A DNA stretch of 64,000 bases from Streptomyces sp. CB09001 (GTDB taxonomy: Bacteria > Actinomycetota > Actinomycetes > Streptomycetales > Streptomycetaceae), in the NCBI RefSeq assembly GCF_003369795.1, contig NZ_CP026730.1, forward strand, positions 5,385,001 through 5,449,000, read 5' to 3'. This document shows, in pieces, positions 16,121 through 23,206 of this stretch. Both the position numbers and the translations under genes were made by a program. A model generated the notes under the pieces. The model was not told the DNA's origin. It did not search any database and saw only the letters and a program-made list of their open reading frames with translations. Numbering within the stretch: the first letter of the stretch is position 1; each line of letters opens with the position of its first letter.

Positions 16121-18292
16121 ATGGTGGACGGAGCGGCAGGTCAGGGGGCAAGGGCGATGGACGGCGACGGGACCCGGGACGCGCGGGGCACGCATGCGAA
16201 TCCGGTGCCGCGTCCGGCGAGTCCCCCGGAGGTGCCCGCGAAGCCCCCCGAGGCACCCGCGGTGCCGCCCCGGCCGGCGCGGGCACCGGGGGCCCCGGAC
16301 GGTTCGGCCTTCCTGACCTGGCTGCGCACCCCGCGCCCGCAGGCGCTGCCGGGTGTGTGGCGGTTCGGGCACCGGCCGCGGCCCGCGGAGGAGCCCGAGC
16401 GGGTGCCGGGCCGACAATTGCTGAGCGGTGCGGTGATCGCGTTCCTGGTCGGCTGGCTGATCTGGTCGCTGCTCTGGAACGGCTACCTGGGCGGCTGGTG
16501 GCTGCTGCCCCTCTTCGCGATGATCCCGGACTCCTGGGCCGAGCCGCACAGCTTCGCCTCGGTCGTGGTCGTCTACGCCTACTACGTCCTGATCGCCGGC
16601 ATCATCATGGTCGGCGTCGGGCGGCTCGGCCGCTGGGGCGAGATCTGGCGGCGCTACGGCCCGCCCGCCTGGCGCCGTGCCGTCCCCGGCGCGGTTCCCG
16701 CGCCCGCCCCCGAGGAGGACCCCGCCGCGTGGCCCGCGCTCCGTGCCGCCGGGGCCCAAGACGCCGCCGAGCGGCTCGCCGCCGACGCCCGCTCGGGACT
16801 CATGCGGGACGTGGACCACGCCCGCATCGCCCGCGCCTGGCAGGGCGTGCAGCGCGGCCGGCACAGCCTCGCCACCTTCACCGGCGCCGTGCTCAGCCAC
16901 GGCTCCGCCGCCTGCCCGCACCCCTCCGGCGCCCGCGACCTGCCCGCCCGGCAGGCCCGGCACGACCTCGTCACCGGCCAGGTGCGCATCGGCACGGCCG
17001 CCGACGACGCCCGCAACCCCTACGCCTACCGCGGTGCCGGTCTCGCCCTCGGGCCCGACCTGCTGGGCACCTCGCTGCTCGCCGTAGGACCCGCGGGCTC
17101 CGGCAAGACCGGCAGCCTGGTGCGTCCGCTCACCGAGTCGCTGTGCCTGCACGCGCTCGCCGGGGGCGCCGCGGTCGTCGTGGTCGGCGCGGCGGGCGCG
17201 GACCTCGGCCCGACGGACGCGTACGACGTCGTCGTCCGGATCGGCAACCCGGACTCCGTGTACGACCTGGACCTGTACGGCGGCACCACCGACCCCGACG
17301 AGGCCGCCGTCGTACTCGCGGAGGCCCTGGCCGGCGACCTCACCGACCAGCACCAGGGCGGCGACACCCGCCGCTCCACCACCGTCCTCGCCCAGCTGCT
17401 CGGCCCCTTCCGCGCGGTCCACGGCCGCTTCCCCGGCGTGCCCGAACTGCGGCAGTTGCTGGACGGCGCGCCCGGACCCCTGGCCGAACTGCGCGAGGGA
17501 CTGCGGGCGGCCGGTCTGGAGTCCCTGCTGCGCGAGCTGGACGCGCGCGAGCGGCAGCAGGGCCGGCCCGGCGACGTGGGCGGCGTCCTGGCCGACCGGG
17601 TGGCGCTCCTTGACCGCCCCGCCTTCGCCCCGTTCTTCGACACCTCCGGACAGTCCCGGCCGTTCTCCCTCAAGGCCCTCGACCACCCGGTGCGGGTCCG
17701 CATCGACCTTCCCCAGCGCGGCCACGCCGACGCCTCCCGGATGCTGGCCCGGCTGGTGCTCGCCCAGTTCACCGCGAGCGTCTCGGTGCGGGAGGACCGG
17801 TCGCTGTTCGCCTGCCTGGTACTGGACGACGCGAGCGGCGTGGTGACGCCGGAGGCGGTACGGGGCGTGCAGCGGCTGCGCTCGGCCGGGGCCGGCGTGG
17901 TCCTGACCCTGCGCACCCTGGACGACGTACCGCGCCCGTTGCGCGGACCGCTGCTCGGGGCCATCGGGTGCCGGATGGCGCTGTCCGGGCTCACCCCCTG
18001 GGACGGGCAGGACTTCGCCGAGGTGTGGGGCAAGGAGTGGACCGAGGCCCGCGACGTCACCGACCGGCAGATCATCGCCGAGACCCCGGCGGGCAAGGCC
18101 GTGCACATGCTCCGCCGGGTGATCACCGGCAAGGCGCCCACCGCGCGCGCGGTGACCGTCCGCCAGGTCGAGCGGGAACGCTGGTCGGCCTCCGAGCTGG
18201 CGCACGCCGTGCCGGCCGGGCACGCGGTGCTGTCGCTGACCAGCGTCAAGGGGGAGCACGCGCCGCCGCTGCTGGTGGATCTGCGCGGGTGA
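16121..18292 (+). CDS. Membrane-anchored VirD4/TraD-like ATPase
   Basis: 723 residues from the ATG at 16121; an ATG at 16157 with AAGGG in front is an alternative, and a -10-like TTAGAT just upstream of 16121 favours it. A Pro-rich, probably disordered N-terminus is followed by two membrane helices (about residues 105-130 and 145-170) and a large cytoplasmic ATPase. Walker A is AVGPAGSGKTGSLVRP (Lys near 329); SLFACLVLDDASG near residue 565 is a plausible Walker B. The fold and topology (two N-terminal helices, RecA-like domain, SRMLARLVLAQF region) resemble coupling proteins of DNA-transfer systems. No relaxase or secretion genes lie nearby. It appears to be a chromosomal housekeeping member in Streptomyces; its substrate is unknown. 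Confidence 0.7.
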   Translation: MVDGAAGQGARAMDGDGTRDARGTHANPVPRPASPPEVPAKPPEAPAVPPRPARAPGAPDGSAFLTWLRTPRPQALPGVWRFGHRPRPAEEPERVPGRQLLSGAVIAFLVGWLIWSLLWNGYLGGWWLLPLFAMIPDSWAEPHSFASVVVVYAYYVLIAGIIMVGVGRLGRWGEIWRRYGPPAWRRAVPGAVPAPAPEEDPAAWPALRAAGAQDAAERLAADARSGLMRDVDHARIARAWQGVQRGRHSLATFTGAVLSHGSAACPHPSGARDLPARQARHDLVTGQVRIGTAADDARNPYAYRGAGLALGPDLLGTSLLAVGPAGSGKTGSLVRPLTESLCLHALAGGAAVVVVGAAGADLGPTDAYDVVVRIGNPDSVYDLDLYGGTTDPDEAAVVLAEALAGDLTDQHQGGDTRRSTTVLAQLLGPFRAVHGRFPGVPELRQLLDGAPGPLAELREGLRAAGLESLLRELDARERQQGRPGDVGGVLADRVALLDRPAFAPFFDTSGQSRPFSLKALDHPVRVRIDLPQRGHADASRMLARLVLAQFTASVSVREDRSLFACLVLDDASGVVTPEAVRGVQRLRSAGAGVVLTLRTLDDVPRPLRGPLLGAIGCRMALSGLTPWDGQDFAEVWGKEWTEARDVTDRQIIAETPAGKAVHMLRRVITGKAPTARAVTVRQVERERWSASELAHAVPAGHAVLSLTSVKGEHAPPLLVDLRG

Positions 18293-18447
18293 GCCGTGCC
18301 GGCCGCGGGCGGGCCCCCGGGACCGTACAGTGAGGCAGAATCGGCACAGGTCGTTCATACGCGGCGGCCAAAAGATCACAGCGACTCCACACCGACTCCG
18401 CGACCCCAGCCTCGCCCCCGCACGCAGACCCGAAGGCCAAGGCACCC

Positions 18448-20106
18448 ATGCCCCCGACGCTCGCCTCGCTCGTCCACCACTCGGCGCTCAAGCTGACCGT
18501 GCGCGCCGGCGAGGACCGCCTCGACGTGCCGGTGCGCTGGGCCCACGTCAGCGAACTCGCCGACCCCGTGCCCTACATGGAGGGCGGGGAGCTGCTGCTG
18601 ATCACCGCCCTCAAGCTGGACGCCGAGGACCCCGACGCGATGCACCGGTACGTGAAGCGGCTGGCCGGCGCCGGAGTGGTGGGCCTCGGATTCGCCGTCG
18701 GGGTCAACTACGACGACATCCCCGAGGCCTTGGTGGACGCCGCCCGGCAGGAGGGGCTGCCGCTGATCGAGGTGCCGCGCCGCACCCCCTTCCTCGCCAT
18801 CAGCAAGGCCGTCTCCGCCGCCATCGCCGCCGACCAGTACCGCGCGGTCACGGCGGGCTTCGCCGCCCAGCGGGAGCTGACCCGGCGGACCCTCACCGAC
18901 GGCCCGGAGGGGCTGCTGGCCGGGCTCGCCGCGCAGGTCGACGGCTGGGCGGCGCTGTACGACGCCTCGGGCGCCGTCGTCGCCACCGCACCGGAGTGGG
19001 CGGGGAGGAGGGCCGCCCGGCTCACCGCGGACGTGCGGCGGCTGCGCGAGCGACCCGCACCGGCCTCGTCGGTGGTCGGCGGAGCGGGGAACACCGAGCA
19101 CTCCGAGAACGCCGACCGGGTCGAGCTGCACTCCCTGGGCACCTCCCGCAGACCCCGCTCCGCGCTCGCCGTCGGCACCGCCGCCGCCCTGGGCACCGCC
19201 GAGCGGTACGCCGTCCACTCCGCCATCGCCCTGCTGACCCTCACCACGGAACGCTCCCGCTCCCTGCACGAGGCCGGGCTGCGCATCGACGCGGCCGTGC
19301 TGCGCATGCTGCTCGCCGGCGAACCCGACCACGCGCGCACGGTCGCCGGGGACCTGTACGGAGGCCTGCTGGACGCGCCGTTCCGGATGATCGTCGCCGA
19401 GTCGGGGGCGGCCAGGAACAGGGCCGCCACGACCGGGCACACCGCCGGTGAGACGGGCGGCGACCCCGGCGGCGACCCGCTCGGCACCCTCGCCGCGCTC
19501 GCCGAGGTGGCGGAGTCCGCGGCGGCCCGCTCCGGCGAGGCGGTGCTGGTCGTCCCCGAGGGGGAACGCCTGGTGGTGCTGGCCACCGACGGGGGCGCGG
19601 CGGTCGCCGCCTGCGTCGAGCACGCGTCGGCGCTGGAGGCCGCCCGCCCGGCCGCCGAGCCCCTGGCGGGCGGCGACGAGGAGAGCCTGGTCGTCGGTCT
19701 TTCGGCACCGTCCGGGCCCATCGCCGCGTCCGCCGCCTACAAGCAGGCCCAGCAGGCCCTTTCGGTGGCCCGCCGGCGCGGCCGCGTCTGTGTGGAGCAC
19801 GAGCACGTGGCGGCCGGCTCGGTCCTGCCGCTGCTCGCCGACGACGCGGTGCGCGCCTTCGCCGACGGCCTGCTGCGGGCGCTGCACGAGCACGACGCCA
19901 CCGGCCGGGGCGACCTGGTCGCCTCCCTGCGCGCCTGGCTCTCCCGCCACGGCCAGTGGGACGCGGCCGCCGCCGACCTCGGCGTCCACCGCCACACCCT
20001 GCGCTACCGGATGCGCCGGGTCGAGGAGATCCTCGGCCGCTCCCTGGACGACCCGGACGTCCGCATGGAGCTGTGGCTGGCCCTGAAGACAACGGCACCG
20101 GAGTAA
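18448..20106 (+). CDS. PucR-family transcriptional regulator
   Basis: 552 residues. The N-terminal PucR domain (about 10-125) includes RWAHVSELADPVPYMEGGE and LLLITALKL. The middle is a GAF-like/diguanylate-cyclase-like sensory region, and the C-terminus (about 490-545) is the HTH_30 helix-turn-helix WDAAAADLGVHRHTLRYRMR, typical of PucR/CdaR regulators of nitrogen-compound breakdown. It lies 143 bp upstream of the gabD-like gene in the same direction and near gabT, so GABA or polyamine use is its most likely target. Confidence 0.88.
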   Translation: MPPTLASLVHHSALKLTVRAGEDRLDVPVRWAHVSELADPVPYMEGGELLLITALKLDAEDPDAMHRYVKRLAGAGVVGLGFAVGVNYDDIPEALVDAARQEGLPLIEVPRRTPFLAISKAVSAAIAADQYRAVTAGFAAQRELTRRTLTDGPEGLLAGLAAQVDGWAALYDASGAVVATAPEWAGRRAARLTADVRRLRERPAPASSVVGGAGNTEHSENADRVELHSLGTSRRPRSALAVGTAAALGTAERYAVHSAIALLTLTTERSRSLHEAGLRIDAAVLRMLLAGEPDHARTVAGDLYGGLLDAPFRMIVAESGAARNRAATTGHTAGETGGDPGGDPLGTLAALAEVAESAAARSGEAVLVVPEGERLVVLATDGGAAVAACVEHASALEAARPAAEPLAGGDEESLVVGLSAPSGPIAASAAYKQAQQALSVARRRGRVCVEHEHVAAGSVLPLLADDAVRAFADGLLRALHEHDATGRGDLVASLRAWLSRHGQWDAAAADLGVHRHTLRYRMRRVEEILGRSLDDPDVRMELWLALKTTAPE

Positions 20107-20249
20107 CGCCCTCACCTGGCCACCACGTCGAACACCGCCCACCCACCACTACACCCCGGACAAACACCCGCCGCCCCGCCCCGCCCTACCGTGGAACCCG
20201 CACGGCGCACACCCCACCACCCCCAACGCGGAAGGGCCGGGACTCGACA

Positions 20250-21695
20250 ATGACTTCCACCCACGCCTTCTGGCTCGCCGGCCGCCAGGCCACCGGCGAG
20301 TCCGACTTCGACGTCACGTCCCCCTGGGACGGCACCACCGTCGGCACGGTGAGCCTCCCCACCGACGCCCAGGTCGAGGAGGCCGTGGCCGCCGCGTACG
20401 CCGTACGGGACGAGTTCGCCGCCACCCCGGCCCACGTACGGGCCGCCGCCCTCGACCACGTCAGCCGCCGCCTGGTGGAGCGCACCGAGGAGATCGCCCG
20501 CCTGATCTCCGCCGAGAACGGCAAGCCCGTCAAGTGGGCCCGCGGCGAGGTCGGCCGCGCCGTCTCGGTGTTCCGCTTCGCCGCCGAGGAGGCCCGCCGC
20601 TTCAACGGCGGCGAGGCCCAGCGCCTGGACACCGACGCCGGCGGCCAGGGGCGCCTCGCGCTCACCCGCCGCTTCCCCAAGGGCGTGGTCCTCGGCATCG
20701 CGCCCTTCAACTTCCCCCTCAACCTGTGCGCCCACAAGATCGCCCCCGCGATCGCCGCCGGCGCGCCCCTCATCCTCAAGCCGGCCCCGGCGACGCCCCT
20801 GTCCGGCCTGATCCTCGGCGAGCTGCTCGCCGAGACCGACCTGCCCGCCGGCTCCTGGAGCATCCTCCCGGTCCCGAACGACCGCATGCCCGCCCTCGTC
20901 CAGGACGAGCGCCTGCCGGTCATCTCCTTCACCGGCTCCGAGACCGTCGGCTACGCGATCATGGACTCGGTGCCGCGCAAGCACTGCACGCTGGAGCTGG
21001 GCGGCAACGGTGCGGCCGTCGTCCTCGCCGACTGGGCGAGCGACGAGGACCTGGACCGGGCCGCGGCGCGCATCGCGACCTTCTCCAACTACCAGGGCGG
21101 CCAGTCCTGCATCTCCGTGCAGCGCGTGATCGCCGACGCCGCCGTCTACGACCGCCTGCTGCCCCGCATCGTCGCCGCCGTCGAGGCCCAGGTCACCGGC
21201 GACCCGAACGACGACGCGACGGACGTCGGCCCGCTGGTCAGCGAGGCCGCCGCCGAGCGCGTGGAGACGTGGGTGCGGGAGGCCGTCGACGCGGGCGCGA
21301 AGCTCCTCACCGGCGGCAAGCGCGACGGCGCCTCCTACACCCCGACCGTCCTCACCGAGCTGCCCGCCGACACCACCCTCGCCCGCGAGGAGGTCTTCGG
21401 CCCGGTCCTCAGCGTGCGGAAGGTGACCGGCGAGGCCGAGGCGTTCGCCGCCGTCAACGACTCCAAGTACGGCCTCCAGGCAGGCGTGTTCACCCACGAC
21501 CTGCAGGCCGCCTTCCGCGCCCACCGCGCCCTGGAGGTCGGCGGCGTCGTCATCGGCGACGTCCCCTCCTACCGCGCCGACCAGATGCCCTACGGCGGTG
21601 CCAAGCAGTCCGGCGTCGGCCGCGAGGGCGTGAAGTTCGCGATGGACGACTACACCTACGAGCGGGTGCTGGTCCTCACCGGACTCGCCCTCTGA
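20250..21695 (+). CDS. NAD(P)-dependent aldehyde dehydrogenase, probable succinate-semialdehyde dehydrogenase
   Basis: 481 residues; the start at 20250 is preferred because it begins directly with the family N-terminus (FWLAGRQATGESDF). It has GIAPFNFPLNLCAHK, SFTGSETVGYAI, the general base in LELGGNGA and the catalytic cysteine in QGGQSCISVQRV. The catalytic context differs from that of the first aldehyde dehydrogenase in the window and resembles a broad group including non-phosphorylating and lactaldehyde-type enzymes. With gabT and the PucR gene as neighbours, oxidation of succinic semialdehyde to succinate is the best guess; other aldehydes are possible. Confidence 0.75.
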   Translation: MTSTHAFWLAGRQATGESDFDVTSPWDGTTVGTVSLPTDAQVEEAVAAAYAVRDEFAATPAHVRAAALDHVSRRLVERTEEIARLISAENGKPVKWARGEVGRAVSVFRFAAEEARRFNGGEAQRLDTDAGGQGRLALTRRFPKGVVLGIAPFNFPLNLCAHKIAPAIAAGAPLILKPAPATPLSGLILGELLAETDLPAGSWSILPVPNDRMPALVQDERLPVISFTGSETVGYAIMDSVPRKHCTLELGGNGAAVVLADWASDEDLDRAAARIATFSNYQGGQSCISVQRVIADAAVYDRLLPRIVAAVEAQVTGDPNDDATDVGPLVSEAAAERVETWVREAVDAGAKLLTGGKRDGASYTPTVLTELPADTTLAREEVFGPVLSVRKVTGEAEAFAAVNDSKYGLQAGVFTHDLQAAFRAHRALEVGGVVIGDVPSYRADQMPYGGAKQSGVGREGVKFAMDDYTYERVLVLTGLAL

Positions 21696-21704
21696 CGTCT
21701 CGTC

Positions 21705-22118
21705 TCATCCGGCGTCGAGCTGGTGGTCCGCCCAGACGTACGTCTCGGGCAGCAGGTCGGTGACGGGGACCGCGCGGACGCGGTCGCCGTCACCGACGAT
21801 CACCTCGAGGCCGGGGAAGTAGTCGAGCAGGACCTGACGGCACCGGCCGCACGGTGGGACGACCCCGCGCTCACGGTCCCCGACCGCGACGATCGTCCGC
21901 AGCTCGTACACGCCCTGGGCCGCCGCCGAGCCGACGACGACCAGCTCGGCGCAGGGGCCGCCGGTGAAGTGGTAGGCGTTGACGGCCGTGACGATCCGGC
22001 CGTCCCGGGCGCGGGCCGCGGCCGCCATGGTGTGGTTGTCGCCCCGGCAACGGGTGCGGGCCACGTGCGCCGCGGCCTCGATGAGTTCGTGGTCGACGGG
22101 GTTCGTCTGCGAGGGCAT
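21705..22118 (-). CDS. Blasticidin-S deaminase-like cytidine deaminase-fold protein
   Basis: 137 residues from the ATG at 22118. It has the cytidine-deaminase zinc site in the form used by fungal blasticidin-S deaminase: YHFTGGPCAELVVVG (Cys56 and Glu58) and PPCGRCRQVLLDYFPG (Cys90 and Cys93). The closing LLPETYVWAD also matches that enzyme, and the catalytic residues fall within two positions of those of the Aspergillus protein. Ordinary bacterial cytidine deaminases use a different sequence around the first cysteine. Likely reaction: hydrolytic deamination of a cytosine nucleoside, possibly an antibiotic. It converges on the gabD-like gene (9 bp) and is divergent from the injection-cargo-like gene. 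Confidence 0.82.
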   Translation of the reverse strand: MPSQTNPVDHELIEAAAHVARTRCRGDNHTMAAAARARDGRIVTAVNAYHFTGGPCAELVVVGSAAAQGVYELRTIVAVGDRERGVVPPCGRCRQVLLDYFPGLEVIVGDGDRVRAVPVTDLLPETYVWADHQLDAG

Positions 22119-22285
22119 CGTCTCTGCCTTGTCAGGTGTCGGACGGCGTCGGGCCGGGCCCTCGGCCGGTCCACGGACGCGTAAGTTCCGCTGCTGGTCG
22201 TGTGGTGTTGCTCTTCTGTTCGGATGATAGGCACAGCCTCGCGGGAGGGTCGCGCCAAAGCACCCGACGCCAAGGGAACGGATCG

Positions 22286-23077
22286 TTGGCACACGCCTGG
22301 AAAGCCAAGCCCGACGAAGTGCCTCTCGCCTCCCTGGTGCGAAGGGAGGAACGGCAGGCCGAAGCGGCCCCGGCGCCGGGCAACCGGCCCATGTCCACCG
22401 ACGTTGCCATGAACCTGCAGCGGTCCGCCGGCAACCAGGCCGTGTCCCGCTTGGTCTCCAGCGGCCCGAGCGGCCGGGCGCACCCGGTCCAGCGTGCTTC
22501 CCCCGCGGAGCTCGACCACACGGCCGGGCAGGCGGTGCCGCCGAAGAAGACCAAGGACCACGAGATCGACGACGCGGGCGACGTACGGCTGAACCCCCTG
22601 TGGGTGCCGCTGGGCGAGTTCAGCGGCCGGGACCTCGACAACAGCCCCGAGGGCGCGAAGTGGCAGTACGCCGTGACGGAGGACGGGGAGATCTCCCTGG
22701 GCAGTGAGGATGTCGCCTCGCTCATCCCCAGGGCCCAGCTCGACCGACTGCTCGCCGGAATGCGGACGAAGCAGCCGGGGATGACCGCCGACGACCTGTC
22801 CGGCGGCCTGGAGAACATGGGCCACCCCACGATCGCGGCCCATTTCGACCAGGTGACCGGCAGGACCACGCACAACCCCAAGGGCCGCGTCAGCGGCGAG
22901 TTGTACCGCATCGGCGGTGTCTGGACGCTCAATGACAAGTCCGGCCGGTTCATGGCCGAGAAGGTGCGGGGCAAGCCGCAGCCCGAGGATCTGGAGCGCT
23001 GGCTGTCCGGCGTGGCCCAGCGGATCGGCAGGCAGACGCGTCGGCGTATCAACTACCAGATCATGAAGCACTCCTGA
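22286..23077 (+). CDS. Putative contractile-injection-system cargo/toxin-like protein with LQRSAGNQAV motif
   Basis: 263 residues from a TTG at 22286, chosen because AAGGGA lies about 8 nt upstream and the protein then starts with the MAHAWKAKPDEVPLASL type of N-terminus; an upstream in-frame opening from 22136 looks non-coding. Residues 42-56 read MNLQRSAGNQAVSRL, the short motif (LQR.AGN.AV..L) that marks many actinobacterial proteins linked to extracellular or cytoplasmic contractile injection systems. A Pro/Lys-rich linker leads to a C-terminal domain (about 95-263) that includes GELYRIGGVWTLNDKSGRF, a pattern seen in uncharacterised effector-like domains. No signal peptide. The C-terminus is strongly basic (QRIGRQTRRRINYQ). 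No injection-system genes or immunity gene are visible next to it. The catalytic activity is unknown. Confidence 0.65.
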   Translation: MAHAWKAKPDEVPLASLVRREERQAEAAPAPGNRPMSTDVAMNLQRSAGNQAVSRLVSSGPSGRAHPVQRASPAELDHTAGQAVPPKKTKDHEIDDAGDVRLNPLWVPLGEFSGRDLDNSPEGAKWQYAVTEDGEISLGSEDVASLIPRAQLDRLLAGMRTKQPGMTADDLSGGLENMGHPTIAAHFDQVTGRTTHNPKGRVSGELYRIGGVWTLNDKSGRFMAEKVRGKPQPEDLERWLSGVAQRIGRQTRRRINYQIMKHS

Positions 23078-23084
23078 CAAGATC

Positions 23085-23126
23085 CGGAAGCGGAACCGGA
23101 ACCGGAACCGGAACCGGAACCGGTCC
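23085..23126. repeat. Hexanucleotide tandem repeat CGGAAC
   Basis: Five perfect CGGAAC units at 23091-23120, flanked by one degenerate unit on each side, eight bases after the stop of the cargo-like gene. A simple slippage-prone repeat. Confidence 0.9.
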
Positions 23127-23142
23127 GGGCGGGCGGCGAGTC

Positions 23143-23180
23143 GGGGGCCCGGTACCGGTGGTCACCGGTGCCGGGCCCCG
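23143..23180. terminator. Terminator between convergent genes
   Basis: About 17-18 bp stem (GGGGCCCGGTACCGGTG against CACCGGTGCCGGGCCCC, one G-T pair) with a very short loop, lying between the cargo-like gene and the 3' end of the GH3 gene. Can work in both directions. Confidence 0.8.
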
Positions 23181-23206
23181 TCCCCGTGCCGGACTTCTCC
23201 GGACCC

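Noticed and set aside
16121..18292. Integrated conjugative element around the VirD4-like ATPase
   Set aside because: No integrase, relaxase, replication gene, attachment-site repeats or tRNA flank it, and its neighbours are metabolic genes.
22136..22285. Longer start for the cargo-like protein
   Set aside because: The extra 50 residues have no ribosome binding site, overlap the promoter region of the divergent deaminase gene and do not resemble the N-terminus usual for this type of protein.
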